NCBI RefSeq assembly: GCF_009908315.1
Contig: NZ_JAAATW010000002.1
Location: 558,001 to 622,000, forward strand
Reading direction: 5' to 3'
DNA: 64,000 bases
Source of the DNA: Paragemmobacter ruber
GTDB taxonomy: Bacteria > Pseudomonadota > Alphaproteobacteria > Rhodobacterales > Rhodobacteraceae
The position numbers were made by a program, and so were the translations under genes. The notes beneath the pieces are model-generated. The model was not told where the DNA came from, did no database searches, and saw only the letters and a list, made by a program, of their open reading frames with translations. The number at the start of each line of letters is the position of its first letter. Positions within the stretch are counted from its first letter, which is position 1. Of this stretch, positions 1 to 8,429 are shown piece by piece.

Positions 1-506
1 TAGGGCATGGTGGTGGTCAGCAGCGCGGACATGCCGAGGATGTCGGGTTTTTCGGCTTCCAGCGCCTCGATGTATTTTTCGACCGAGTTGTTGATGCCAA
101 GGTCGAGCACTTCGAAGCCTGCGCCTTCCATCATCATGGCGACGAGGTTCTTGCCTATGTCGTGGATGTCGCCCTTCACGGTGCCGATGACCATCTTGCC
201 CATGCGCGGGGCGCCGGTTTCCACGAGGAGCGGCTTGAGGATGGCCATGCCGGCCTTCATCGCGTTGGCGGCGAGCAGCACTTCGGGCACGAAAAGGATC
301 CCGTCGCGGAAGTCGGCGCCGACGATGGTCATCCCGGCGACGAGCGCCTTGGTGAGCACGTCATAGGGGGTCCAGCCGCGTTCGATGAGGATGTTGACGC
401 CTTCCTCGATCTCTTCCTTCAGACCGTCGTAGAGGTCGTCATGCATCTGCAGGACAAGCTCGTCATCGGAAAGCTCGGACAGGATGATCTCGTCTTCGTC
501 GGCCAT
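1..506 (-). CDS. Corrinoid (B12-binding) methyltransferase protein, 3' end outside window
   Basis: This is the N-terminal 168 residues of a corrinoid protein of the MtaC/MttC/MtbC type, which carries a methyl group on cobalamin between a substrate methyltransferase and a tetrahydrofolate methyltransferase. A helical cap domain comes first (about residues 10-90). It is followed by a Rossmann-like B12 domain with the GDIHDIGKN motif, whose histidine is the lower axial cobalt ligand in the family. The ATG at 506 has an AAAGGGA ribosome site about 9 bases upstream. The gene leaves the window at base 1, so its partner methyltransferase is not seen and the substrate (a methylamine, betaine or methanol type) cannot be decided. 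Confidence 0.85.
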   Translation of the reverse strand, partial: MADEDEIILSELSDDELVLQMHDDLYDGLKEEIEEGVNILIERGWTPYDVLTKALVAGMTIVGADFRDGILFVPEVLLAANAMKAGMAILKPLLVETGAPRMGKMVIGTVKGDIHDIGKNLVAMMMEGAGFEVLDLGINNSVEKYIEALEAEKPDILGMSALLTTTMP

Positions 507-638
507 GGTGGCGGTCCCTTTGGGGTAGAGGTTCGCATTCTGCATGATCCGAAAGCGGCATGCAGACTTATCGGTTAGCGACATGCCCCGAATGAAAGCC
601 GACAGCAAGGGGTCGCGGGTGAAAGGGGCGTGACATTT

Positions 639-653
639 GTTCATGTTATGTTC
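639..653 (+). promoter_or_regulatory. Candidate LexA SOS box (GTTC-N7-GTTC)
   Basis: GTTC, seven bases, GTTC reads directly from 639 to 653. This is an exact match to the direct-repeat LexA operator of alphaproteobacteria. It lies 12 bases before the start codon of the radical SAM gene, so LexA bound there would block its transcription. No good -35/-10 pair was separable from the box. Binding is inferred. Confidence 0.6.
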
Positions 654-665
654 TAGTTTGGCGGC

Positions 666-1748
666 ATGGAAAAGGCCGATGGGGTGTTGCCGGGGCGTCG
701 GGTGCGGGCGCGGGGGGTGCTGTCGAATGCGGCAGGGCGGTTCGAGGCGCATGGGGTGGCGGGCTTTGACGATGGGTGGGGGCCGGGGGAGGCGCGGCTG
801 GTCCGCACGGAGGTGCGGGTGGAGCGGGCGCGGTCGGCCTTGAGTTGGAACCGTTCGCCCGATCTGCCCTTTGACCGGTCGGTGAACCCCTATCGGGGGT
901 GCGAGCATGGCTGCGTCTATTGTTTTGCGCGGCCGAGCCATGCCTATCTGAACCTGTCGCCGGGGCTGGATTTCGAGACGAAGCTGATCGCGCGGCCCGG
1001 CATCGGGGCGGTGCTGGCGCGGGAGTTGCGGGCGAAGGGGTATCGCTGCGCGACCGTGGCGATCGGGACGAATACCGATCCCTACCAGCCCTGCGAGGCC
1101 GAGTGGCGCGTGATGCGCGAGGTGGTGGAGGTCTTGGCGGGCTGCGATCATCCGCTGGCGATCACCACAAAGGGGACGCTGATCGAGCGGGATCTGGACC
1201 TGCTGGCGCCGATGGCGGCGAAGGGGCTGCTCAGGGTGGGGGTGTCGGTCACCACGCTGGATGCGGGTCTCGCGCGGCGGATGGAGCCGCGCGCCGCGCT
1301 GCCCGCGCGGCGGCTGGAGGTGATCCGGCGGCTGGCGGCGGCGGGGGTGCCGGTGCGGGTGATGGTGTCGCCGGTGATTCCGGGGCTGACGGATCACGAG
1401 ATGGAGGCGATTCTGGCGGCGGCGCGGGATGCGGGGGCGGTCGGGGCGTCATGGATCATGCTGCGGTTGCCGCTGGAGGTGGCGGGGTTGTGGCGCGAAT
1501 GGCTGGCGGCGGCAGAGCCGGGGCGGGCCGCCAAGGTGATGGCGCGGGTGCGCGAAGCGCGGGGTGGCAAGGATTACGATGCCGAATGGGGCAAGCGGAT
1601 GCGGGGCGAGGGGCTGTTTGCGCGCCTGATCGCGCAGCGGTTCGACAGGGTGGTGGCCCGGCTGGGGTTGGCGCAGGCTTTGCCTCCGCTGCGTTGTGAT
1701 CTGTTCCGGCCCCCGGTGTTGCCGGGGGATCAGTTGCGGCTGTTCTAG
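666..1748 (+). CDS. PA0069-family radical SAM protein (SPL-like)
   Basis: A 360-residue protein of the PA0069 radical SAM family, annotated in many proteobacteria as spore photoproduct lyase-like. The motif [18 protein letters not shown] supplies the three cysteines (C-x3-C-x2-C, about residues 79-86) that hold the 4Fe-4S cluster, and a SAM-binding TIM-barrel follows. The N-terminal [11 protein letters not shown] and DDGWG segments and the [22 protein letters not shown] segment are typical of the family, which supports the ATG at 666. The substrate is unknown. The SOS-type operator just upstream suggests a role in the response to DNA damage. The gene is convergent with purD and the two overlap by four bases. 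Confidence 0.85.
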   Translation: MEKADGVLPGRRVRARGVLSNAAGRFEAHGVAGFDDGWGPGEARLVRTEVRVERARSALSWNRSPDLPFDRSVNPYRGCEHGCVYCFARPSHAYLNLSPGLDFETKLIARPGIGAVLARELRAKGYRCATVAIGTNTDPYQPCEAEWRVMREVVEVLAGCDHPLAITTKGTLIERDLDLLAPMAAKGLLRVGVSVTTLDAGLARRMEPRAALPARRLEVIRRLAAAGVPVRVMVSPVIPGLTDHEMEAILAAARDAGAVGASWIMLRLPLEVAGLWREWLAAAEPGRAAKVMARVREARGGKDYDAEWGKRMRGEGLFARLIAQRFDRVVARLGLAQALPPLRCDLFRPPVLPGDQLRLF

Positions 1749-3007
1749 AGCGCGCGCCAGCCGATATCGCGGCGGCAGAAGCCTTCGGGCCAGTCGATGG
1801 CATCGACAATGGCATAGGCGCGCGCCTGAGCCTCGGCCAGGGTCGCGCCGCGGGCGGTGACGTTCAGGACGCGGCCCCCGGTGGCGGTGATCTGACCGTC
1901 GCGGGCGGTGGTGCCGGCGTGGAAGACCATCTGGGACGAGGTTTCGGGCAGGGCGTCGAGGCCGCGGATGGCGGAGCCTTTGCTGTAGCGGCCGGGATAG
2001 CCCTTGGTGGCCATGACGACGGTGAGGGCGTGATCATCGGCCCAGTTCACGCGCGCCTGATCGAGGCGGCCTTCGGCGCAGGCGAGAAGCAGGTCGAGCG
2101 CCTGCGCCCCGAGGCGCATCATGAGCACCTGACATTCGGGATCGCCGAAGCGGGCGTTGTATTCCACCAGCCGGGCGCGGCCCTGTTCGATCATCAGCCC
2201 GGCATAGAGGACGCCCTGATAGGGCGTGCCGCGCCGGGCCATTTCGCGGATGGTGGGCAGGACGATTTCGTCCATTGCGCGCTGGGCGATGGCATCGGTC
2301 AGGACGGGGGCGGGGGAATAGGCGCCCATGCCGCCCGTATTCGGGCCGGTGTCGCCATCGCCCACCCGCTTGTGATCCTGTGCAGTGCCGATGGGCAGGG
2401 CGTGGGTGCCATCGGTGAGGATGAAGAAGGAGGCCTCTTCGCCCTGCATGAATTCTTCGATCACCACTTCGGCGCCTGCCGCGCCGAACTCGCCGCCGAA
2501 CATGTCGTCGATGGCGGCGAGGGCCTCGTCCAGCGTCATGGCGACGATAACGCCCTTGCCTGCGGCGAGGCCGTCAGCCTTGATGACGATGGGGGCGCCT
2601 TGGGCGGTGACATAGGCGCGGGCGGGGGCGGCCTCGGTGAAGCGGGCATAGGCCGCCGTCGGGGCGGCGCAGGCGTCGCAGATTTCCTTGGTGAAGGCCT
2701 TGGACGCTTCGAGCTTTGCTGCTGCCGCCGAGGGGCCGAAGGTGAGGAGGCCGGCGGCGCGGGTGGCATCGGCCACGCCTGCGGCGAGGGGGGCCTCGGG
2801 GCCGACGATGACGAAGTCGATGGCGTTTTCTTCGCAGAAGGTGACGACGGCCTGGCCTGACAGGATGTCGATATCGGCACATTCGGCAAGCTGGGCGATG
2901 CCCGCATTGCCGGGGGCCACGATCAGGCGGTCGGTCTTGGGGTTCTGCTTGACCGCCCAGGCGAGGGCATGTTCGCGGCCACCGGAGCCGAGGATGAGGA
3001 TGTTCAT
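1745..3007 (-). CDS. purD: Phosphoribosylamine--glycine ligase
   Basis: PurD (GARS) joins glycine to 5-phosphoribosylamine using ATP in the second step of purine synthesis, in the cytoplasm. The 420-residue length is normal. Visible landmarks are the N-terminal [11 protein letters not shown] loop, the ATP-grasp core with [13 protein letters not shown]-like residues (as [14 protein letters not shown]), [22 protein letters not shown], and the metal-binding [10 protein letters not shown]. The ATG at 3007 is followed at once by the family's [14 protein letters not shown] start. It points away from xseA, with about 250 bases holding four palindromes between them. Confidence 0.97.
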   Translation of the reverse strand: MNILILGSGGREHALAWAVKQNPKTDRLIVAPGNAGIAQLAECADIDILSGQAVVTFCEENAIDFVIVGPEAPLAAGVADATRAAGLLTFGPSAAAAKLEASKAFTKEICDACAAPTAAYARFTEAAPARAYVTAQGAPIVIKADGLAAGKGVIVAMTLDEALAAIDDMFGGEFGAAGAEVVIEEFMQGEEASFFILTDGTHALPIGTAQDHKRVGDGDTGPNTGGMGAYSPAPVLTDAIAQRAMDEIVLPTIREMARRGTPYQGVLYAGLMIEQGRARLVEYNARFGDPECQVLMMRLGAQALDLLLACAEGRLDQARVNWADDHALTVVMATKGYPGRYSKGSAIRGLDALPETSSQMVFHAGTTARDGQITATGGRVLNVTARGATLAEAQARAYAIVDAIDWPEGFCRRDIGWRAL

Positions 3008-3082
3008 GTGCTGCGACCCCTGCTGATGGCTGGGCTATAGGGGCGGGGGGCGTTGGGCGCAAGCGAGGTGGTGGGCGGGGGG

Positions 3083-3200
3083 CGAAATCTGACGCAGATT
3101 TCGCGGCGATTTCTGCACGCAGAAATCGGGCGTGAAGGGCGCGCGGTGGGGGGGCGGAATTTACGCCAAATTCCGCTGCGATTTCTGCGACAGAAATCGC
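3083..3200. repeat. Cluster of four consecutive perfect palindromes
   Basis: Four hairpin-forming palindromes lie in a row between purD and xseA, at 3083-3103, 3107-3128, 3154-3176 and 3178-3200. Each has 7-10 bp arms around a 2-5 base loop, for example CGAAATCT-gacgc-AGATTTCG. The first two recur, slightly decayed, at 41614-41660, and a related pair lies at 39910-39975. They look like a dispersed intergenic palindrome family and not a single terminator, because no T-run follows any of them. Confidence 0.75.
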
Positions 3201-3260
3201 TTTCGGGTTTTCGTTGTCGGGGGCGCGGCTTAATCTGCCGTGCAAGCAAGGGAGATGCGC

Positions 3261-4820
3261 ATGGACCTCTTTGAGGACGCCCCGGCCCCGCAGGGCAATC
3301 AGCCGGAATACACCGTGTCGGAGTTGTCCGGCGCGGTGAAGCGGGTGATCGAGGGGGAATTCGGTCTGGTGCGCGTGCGGGGCGAGGTGGGGCGGGTGTC
3401 GCGGCCGGCCTCGGGGCATCTGTATTTCGATCTGAAGGATGACCGCAGCGTGATTGCCGCGATCTCCTGGAAGGGGCAGTTGGCGCGGATGCAGGTGCGC
3501 CCGGAAGAAGGGATGGAAGTGGTCGCCACAGGGCGGATGACGACCTTTCCGGGGCAGTCCAAGTATCAGCTGATCGTCGAGGATGTGGCACCTGCCGGGG
3601 CGGGCGCGCTGATGGCGATGCTGGAGAAGCGGCGGGCGGCGCTGGCGGCGGAGGGGCTGTTCGATGCCGCGCGCAAGAAGGCGATCCCGTTCCTGCCGGG
3701 GGTGATCGGGGTGGTCACATCACCCAGCGGTGCGGTGATCCGCGATATCCTGCACCGCCTGCGCGATCGCTTTCCGCGCCATGTGCTGATCTGGCCCGTC
3801 GCCGTGCAGGGGCAGGATTGCGCGCCGCAGGTGGCCGCCGCGATCCGGGGGTTCAACGCGATCGAACCGGGCGGGCCGGTGCCGCGCCCGGACCTGATCA
3901 TCGTGGCGCGCGGCGGCGGGTCGCTGGAAGACCTGTGGGGGTTCAACGAGGAGATCGTGGTGCGCGCGGCGGCGGCGTCGCGCATCCCGCTGATCTCTGC
4001 CGTGGGGCATGAGACGGATACGACGCTGATCGACTTTGCCGCCGACCGGCGCGCGCCCACGCCCACTGCGGCCGCGGAGATGGCGGTGCCGGTGCGGCTG
4101 GAACTGCTGGCGGCGGTCGATGGGTTGGGCGCGCGGGCAGTGCGGGCGGCGGTGGCGGGTGTGGGTTTGCGCGGGCAGCGGCTGCGCGATCTGGCACGCG
4201 CGCTGCCGCGGGCGGAGGCCTTGACGCAAGGGGCGGCGCAGCGGCTGGATCTGTGGGGGGGGCGGCTGGGGGCCGCGCTGGGGATGGCGGCCGCGCGCAA
4301 GCGGCAGGTGTTCGAGGCGCGGGCCGGGCTGGTGCGGCCGGAGTTGCTGCTGGGATTGGTGGCGCATCGGCGGCGCGATCTGGCCGAGCGCGCGCGGGGG
4401 ATGGAGATCGCACTGGAGCGGCGGCGCGAACGCGTCGCGGCCCGGGTGGAGGTTCTGGGCGAGCGGTTGTCGCCCGCGCTGGCCCGGATGATCGCCGGGG
4501 CGGAACGGTCATCGCGCGACGGACGGGCGCGGCTGGAGGCGCTGGGGCTGCGGCTGGACGCGGCGCCTGCGGCGCGTCTGGAACGGCTGGCGCAGCGGCT
4601 GGAGGCGCTGGACCGTACGCGGGCCACGCTTGGCTATGCCGAGACGCTGCGGCGCGGCTATGCCGTGGTGCGGGGCGACGGGGCGGTGGTCACGACCAAG
4701 GCCGGGGCCGAGCGCGCGGGCGCGCTGGAGATCGAATTCGCGGACGGCCGGCTGCTGCTGGGCGGGCGGGCGCGGGCGCGGAAGTCGGGCGAGGGGCCAG
4801 AACAGGGCAGCCTGTTCTGA
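3261..4820 (+). CDS. xseA: Exodeoxyribonuclease VII large subunit
   Basis: XseA with XseB forms exonuclease VII, which degrades single-stranded DNA to oligonucleotides in repair and recombination. The 519-residue protein has an N-terminal OB-fold (about residues 12-110, with GEVGRVSRPASGHLYFDLKDD) and then the catalytic domain with the conserved VARGGGSLEDLWGFNEE and SAVGHETDTTLID motifs. A long arginine-rich helical region follows. The ATG at 3261 is chosen because AAGGGAG lies seven bases upstream and the protein then starts MDLFED. An in-frame upstream start at 3240 has no such site. No xseB is in the window. Confidence 0.95.
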   Translation: MDLFEDAPAPQGNQPEYTVSELSGAVKRVIEGEFGLVRVRGEVGRVSRPASGHLYFDLKDDRSVIAAISWKGQLARMQVRPEEGMEVVATGRMTTFPGQSKYQLIVEDVAPAGAGALMAMLEKRRAALAAEGLFDAARKKAIPFLPGVIGVVTSPSGAVIRDILHRLRDRFPRHVLIWPVAVQGQDCAPQVAAAIRGFNAIEPGGPVPRPDLIIVARGGGSLEDLWGFNEEIVVRAAAASRIPLISAVGHETDTTLIDFAADRRAPTPTAAAEMAVPVRLELLAAVDGLGARAVRAAVAGVGLRGQRLRDLARALPRAEALTQGAAQRLDLWGGRLGAALGMAAARKRQVFEARAGLVRPELLLGLVAHRRRDLAERARGMEIALERRRERVAARVEVLGERLSPALARMIAGAERSSRDGRARLEALGLRLDAAPAARLERLAQRLEALDRTRATLGYAETLRRGYAVVRGDGAVVTTKAGAERAGALEIEFADGRLLLGGRARARKSGEGPEQGSLF

Positions 4821-4930
4821 GCGATGCGATCCTGTCCCGGGAATGACCCGGGACATCCGGGCTTCGCACCCGTGGCGCGACGGGTTGGGGAAGGCGCCGG
4901 GTCAGGCGCGGGGGATCGCGGTCGGATCCG

Positions 4931-5347
4931 TCAGGCGCCGATGTCGGGGCCGGGGCAGTTGAGCGGCGTGGTGCTTTGCGCCACCTCGGACAGGGCGGTT
5001 CCGCCATCGGCGCCCATGAAGATGGCGCGCAGGCCGCCCGCTTCGCGGAAGAAGCGCCAGCACTGTGCCTCGGGGTCGTTGTCGTAGAGAAAGCAGATGT
5101 TGCCCTGATCTTCGAACCAGTGGCCGTACTGACATTCGTCTTCGGTGAAGGCCCAGATGACGCGGCGCCCGGGCAGGTATTGTTCGGACCCCCAGACCAC
5201 ACCGTCCTGCGCGAAGGAGAGGGTCTTGCCGGTGGCGTAGGCCTCGAATTCGGTGGCCGTCATCGGGGCGTCGGCGATGGGCGTGGCCTCTTGCGCAAGG
5301 GCGGGGGTCACGAGGGCAAGGCAGAGGGAGAGGGTGGCAAGGCGCAT
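4931..5347 (-). CDS. Small secreted protein of unknown function
   Basis: A 138-residue protein that I do not recognise. It begins with a clear signal peptide (MRLATLSLCLALVTPALA, cut before QEATP), so it is probably periplasmic. The mature part is acidic and has four cysteines (in DECQYGHW, NICFLYD, EAQCWRF and PLNCPG), suggesting two disulfides. Aromatic residues cluster around GRRVIWAF and GHWFEDQGN. It lies downstream of the AlkB-like gene on the same strand with a gap of about 50 bases, so the two may be co-transcribed. No catalytic motif is evident. Confidence 0.7.
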   Translation of the reverse strand: MRLATLSLCLALVTPALAQEATPIADAPMTATEFEAYATGKTLSFAQDGVVWGSEQYLPGRRVIWAFTEDECQYGHWFEDQGNICFLYDNDPEAQCWRFFREAGGLRAIFMGADGGTALSEVAQSTTPLNCPGPDIGA

Positions 5348-5400
5348 GGTGGCTCCGATCAGGCGGGGGGACCATGCCAGAGCGCGGGCGGTTTGGCGAG

Positions 5401-6459
5401 TCACGTCGCGGTGGGGGGCGGGGTGGTGAGCCGGGCGAGGTGGGGTTTCATCAGGCGGCGCCAGAGCGGCGGGATGAGCGCGAGCGTGCAGGCGACCGGC
5501 AGGGGCCAGGGCAGGCGCGGGGCATCGTCGGGCAGGCGCAGGGCGGGGTAGGGCCGGGCGGGATGGGCGTGATGGTCGGAATGGCGCGGGGCGTTGAGGA
5601 GGAGGGCGGAGGAAAACCAGTGCGCGGTGTTCCACGAGTGCCGGGCGTTCACGGGTTCGGGTCTGCCATCCGGCCCGGTGGCGCGGGTCAGGCCGTAATG
5701 CTGCACATAATCGGACAGATGGATCTGGATCTGGGCATGGGCGGCGAGGATGAGCCACAGAAGGACCCCGCTCCAGCCGCCGATCAGGGCCGCGAGGGCG
5801 AGGGCGGCGGCGGCGATGCCTGCATAGAGCGCATAAGGGTGCGGGCCGGGCTGCGCCTTGCGGCGGCGCAGGTCGGTTTCGGCGGCAAGCCCCGCCCGGA
5901 AGGCCCCGATCGAGGCGCGGGGGAGATAGCGCCAGAAGCCTGTGCCACGGCGCGCGGTGGCCGGGTCCAGCGGCGTGGCGACATGGCGGTGGTGGACAAG
6001 GCGATGGCTGGAGGCGTGGTGACCGATCAGCATCCAAGCATAGACCCAGATGCCTAGCCTGACATGGCGGCGGGCGGGGCGGTGGATCAGCTCATGCGCC
6101 GCAGGGTGGGCGATCTGGCCGAGCCAGAGGCCGGTGGCGGCGATGAGGGCAATCTTTTCGGCGGGGCTGAGGGTGGTGCCGGTGGCGCCGAGTATGGCGA
6201 GCGGCGGCAGGGCGAGGGCGAGGAAGGCCAGAAGGACAAGGAGGCTGTCGGCGGCGGGAAACTCGGCCCCTTCGGATGCGTCGCTTTCGACCAGCGGCAG
6301 AAGCTGGTCGAGGAGCGCGGAGAGGAGCGCCATGTAGGCAAGGCCCGCCCAGAGCCACAGGCCGCCCATCGCGAGTCCGAGCGCGATGAGCGCGACGGGG
6401 GCAAGGGTGGCCGCCGCGAAGGCGGCCATGGGAAGGGGGGAACGGGCAGGGCTACTCAT
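5401..6459 (-). CDS. alkB: AlkB-type membrane di-iron hydroxylase (alkane 1-monooxygenase family)
   Basis: A 352-residue integral membrane protein with six or so hydrophobic segments and the histidine boxes of the AlkB family: HELIHR, SSHRLVHHRHVATPLDP and HSDHHAHP, plus the HLSDYVQHYGL stretch before the last box. In family members these bind two irons and hydroxylate the terminal carbon of alkanes or fatty chains, using electrons from rubredoxin. The second box differs from the usual EHNRGHH form. No rubredoxin gene is in the window, so the substrate is open. The ATG at 6459 starts MSSPARSPLP ahead of the first membrane helix. Confidence 0.8.
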   Translation of the reverse strand: MSSPARSPLPMAAFAAATLAPVALIALGLAMGGLWLWAGLAYMALLSALLDQLLPLVESDASEGAEFPAADSLLVLLAFLALALPPLAILGATGTTLSPAEKIALIAATGLWLGQIAHPAAHELIHRPARRHVRLGIWVYAWMLIGHHASSHRLVHHRHVATPLDPATARRGTGFWRYLPRASIGAFRAGLAAETDLRRRKAQPGPHPYALYAGIAAAALALAALIGGWSGVLLWLILAAHAQIQIHLSDYVQHYGLTRATGPDGRPEPVNARHSWNTAHWFSSALLLNAPRHSDHHAHPARPYPALRLPDDAPRLPWPLPVACTLALIPPLWRRLMKPHLARLTTPPPTAT

Positions 6460-7402
6460 GACACGGGGAAGATAGCACCGGGGAGGGGAGGCGTCACCGG
6501 GGTGCCTTTGTCGCAGGGGCGCGGCGGGGGGGCGGGGTGTCGGGCGGCGCATGGGTATTTGGGCCAAGGTGAAAGGGCGGTCGCGAAGGCGGGCGCGTTC
6601 GGGTGGAAGGGTGTGGGACAGGCAGGCACGGGTGAGGCGTTTGCAAGATGGGGGCGGGCGCATCTGGGAAGACGGGTGCCGTTGCAGGGGCGGGCGGGGC
6701 GCCGCCCAAATGGTGGCCGTGTCGGGGTGATGGCCGGGGCAGGGGTTGGGTGTCATGGGCGGGGTGTTGTGATCCATGGGGCGGTGCAGGGCGCAGGGCG
6801 TGGCATGTGGCGACGGATTCTCTCGCGGGTCTGGTCCCTGCGCTTGGGCGGGGCGGCAAAGAGGCAGGACGGGGGCGTGCCGGTCTTTGGCCGGGATCGG
6901 AGGCGGGCGCCTGAGAGCCTTGCGTTCGAGGGTCTGGCATTTGCCTTGCGGGTTGGAACAGGGGGCTGGGTTTTGCGAGCGTAACGCTGTGCCGGGCATG
7001 GGGACGTGCACATGGATTTGGCCCCCGTGATCGCAAGTCCGGCGGATGGGTGTGTGTCCCAATCTCGCTTCGCGGCGCGATGCGCAGGTGAGAGGCCAAT
7101 GCGGGGAGCCTGATCGGAGGTGGGACGGAAGGGCGGGGATCGGCGCCATCCGGGATCGGTGTTTGCAGGCCGGTGGCCGGGGTGGCCGGCGTGATCGCCC
7201 CCGGTTTGATCCCCGCGTCGGGCGCGACGCTGGGTTGGTTTCGCGACCTCTGCCCCCCTGTGGGATGCGGGGACAGGGGAGGTTTTTGCGGATCCCGGAC
7301 TGCCCCGCGGAATTTGCCTGTGGTGCGGGGGGCGGGCCATGCTGTCCCTGCCCGGAAGGGGCGGGGCTTTCGGCAGTGGGGCTGTGGGGGAGGCTGTGCG
7401 GG
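6460..7402. other. Gene-poor, G-rich stretch of about 0.9 kb
   Basis: No convincing gene is seen here on either strand. The open frames are low-complexity proline/arginine- or glycine-rich shadows without recognisable motifs or ribosome sites. The plus strand is strikingly richer in G than C over most of the stretch. It contains one copy of a dispersed GGGTATTT element near 6551 and ends at the duplicated ftsY upstream sequence. It may be decayed coding DNA left by a rearrangement. Confidence 0.55.
6551..6575 (+). repeat. Dispersed intergenic element (ATGGGTATTT...CCAAGGTGAAA)
   Basis: This stretch matches the complements of 48893-48914 and 23676-23698 closely: ATGGGTATTT, two or three variable bases, then CCAAGGTGA. 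A weaker version is at 34268. All copies lie between genes. It looks like a short dispersed repeat of this genome; its role is unknown. Confidence 0.5.
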
Positions 7403-7606
7403 GCAGGAATTTTGCAGGCAGGCTGCGGCCCCGCTTCCGTTCACGCCCATAAGGGATTGGGTGACAAAGACGGCCACTGGCGGAAAGGGGCGGTATGTCC
7501 CTTTTCAAGAACATGTCCTTTTTCAAGACACTGCGCGACCGGATGTTCCGGTCTTCGGACAAGATCGGCTAGGGTCTGGAGGCGCTGGTCGGGGACGCGG
7601 AGAGCG
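7403..7606 (+). repeat. Direct repeat copy A: duplicated ftsY upstream region and first codons
   Basis: This stretch repeats 8243-8429, which is the leader and first 30 or so codons of ftsY, with scattered differences and one short internal duplication of the start region. The similarity begins at GCAGGAATTT and ends after GACGCGGAGAGCG. Copy A lies about 840 bases upstream of the true ftsY start. Confidence 0.85.
7495..7572 (+). pseudogene. Truncated ftsY N-terminus (25 codons, then TAG)
   Basis: The ATG at 7495 keeps the ftsY ribosome site (GGAAAGGGG). It opens a 25-residue peptide, MSLFKNMSFFKTLRDRMFRS with SDKIG following, which matches the FtsY N-terminus MSFFKKLRDRMFRS. An internal repeat of the MS-FFK start adds six residues, and TAG replaces the GAG codon of ftsY at 7570. 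It is a relic of a partial duplication. It could still be translated as a leader peptide for the gene at 7627. Confidence 0.75.
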
Positions 7607-7626
7607 CGGCGGAGAGGGGGTGGGGC

Positions 7627-8193
7627 ATGTGGCGAATTTTTCTGCTGTGGCTTGTGTCGGCGGGTGTCGGCTGGGCTGCGGAGACGTTGGAGAGGGGCAA
7701 GCCGGTCTTTGCCATGGACAGGTCATCACCCCTGAGAGCGTTCCACTTGCCCGGGGGGCTGGACCCCGGGGGGCGGCTGTTGCGGGTGCAAGTCAATTCC
7801 GGGTTTGTCGATGTGCCCACCGACGAGACATATGTGATCGTCAGCCATGCGGATGGGCGTGCCCCTGTTTTCCGGTTCGAGGCGCGGCAGATGAACATGT
7901 GGGGCAAGATGCAGCGGCGTCGGGGTGGGGAGCGGACCTTGACGGAAGCAGAGACGGCAAGGCTGCGGTCGGTTGTGGCAGAGATCGGCATTTGTGGCGC
8001 GACGGCAGAGAAGGGTGACGTTGTCGATACCGGTTCCTTCCAGCTGGAATTCGTGAATGAGGATCGCTACTGCCACCTGTCCCGCTTGCACGATGCCCCG
8101 ATAGAGGTGGATTGGAGGATCGTGGACCTGCTGGCGGAATTCGCATGGGGCGAGGACCCGGGCTATGACGATCTGGCGGCGTCGGTCCCCTGA
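7627..8193 (+). CDS. Unknown secreted protein between the two ftsY 5' copies
   Basis: A 188-residue protein that I do not recognise. It has a signal peptide (MWRIFLLWLVSAGVGWA, cut before AETLERG). The mature protein has two cysteines (GICGAT and DRYCHLS), probably one disulfide. The ATG at 7627 is preceded by a GAGAGGGGG stretch. The gene sits between a partial duplicate of the ftsY start and the real ftsY, so it is probably transcribed from a copied ftsY promoter. It may have arrived with the rearrangement that made the duplication. Confidence in the gene is fair; its function is unknown. Confidence 0.65.
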   Translation: MWRIFLLWLVSAGVGWAAETLERGKPVFAMDRSSPLRAFHLPGGLDPGGRLLRVQVNSGFVDVPTDETYVIVSHADGRAPVFRFEARQMNMWGKMQRRRGGERTLTEAETARLRSVVAEIGICGATAEKGDVVDTGSFQLEFVNEDRYCHLSRLHDAPIEVDWRIVDLLAEFAWGEDPGYDDLAASVP

Positions 8194-8242
8194 CGGCGGC
8201 GGGCTATGGTTGGCAGGACGCCGGAGGGCAGGCATTTGCTTA

Positions 8243-8429
8243 GCAGGAATTTGGAGGGCAGGCTGCGGCGCGCGCTTCCGTTCCTGCGCGTAAGGGATTA
8301 GGTGACGGGCAAGGCCATCGGCGGAAAGGGGCGGCATGTCCTTCTTCAAGAAACTGCGCGACCGGATGTTCCGGTCTTCGGACAAGATCGGCGAGGGTCT
8401 GGAGGCGCTGGTCGGGGACGCGGAGAGCG
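8243..8429 (+). repeat. Direct repeat copy B: native ftsY upstream region and first codons
   Basis: This is the native partner of the repeat at 7403-7606. It covers the ftsY leader, the GGAAAGGGGC ribosome site, the start codon and the first 31 codons. Similarity to copy A ends where the Ala/Ser/Pro-rich linker of FtsY begins. Confidence 0.85.

Noticed and set aside
1919-2860. A 313-codon plus-strand frame opposite purD
   Set aside because: Glycine/alanine-rich shadow of purD, which carries all family motifs on the other strand.
6494-7477. A 327-codon minus-strand frame in the gene-poor region
   Set aside because: Proline/arginine-rich with no ribosome site or motif, and it runs into the antisense of the ftsY duplication. 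Not supported as a gene.
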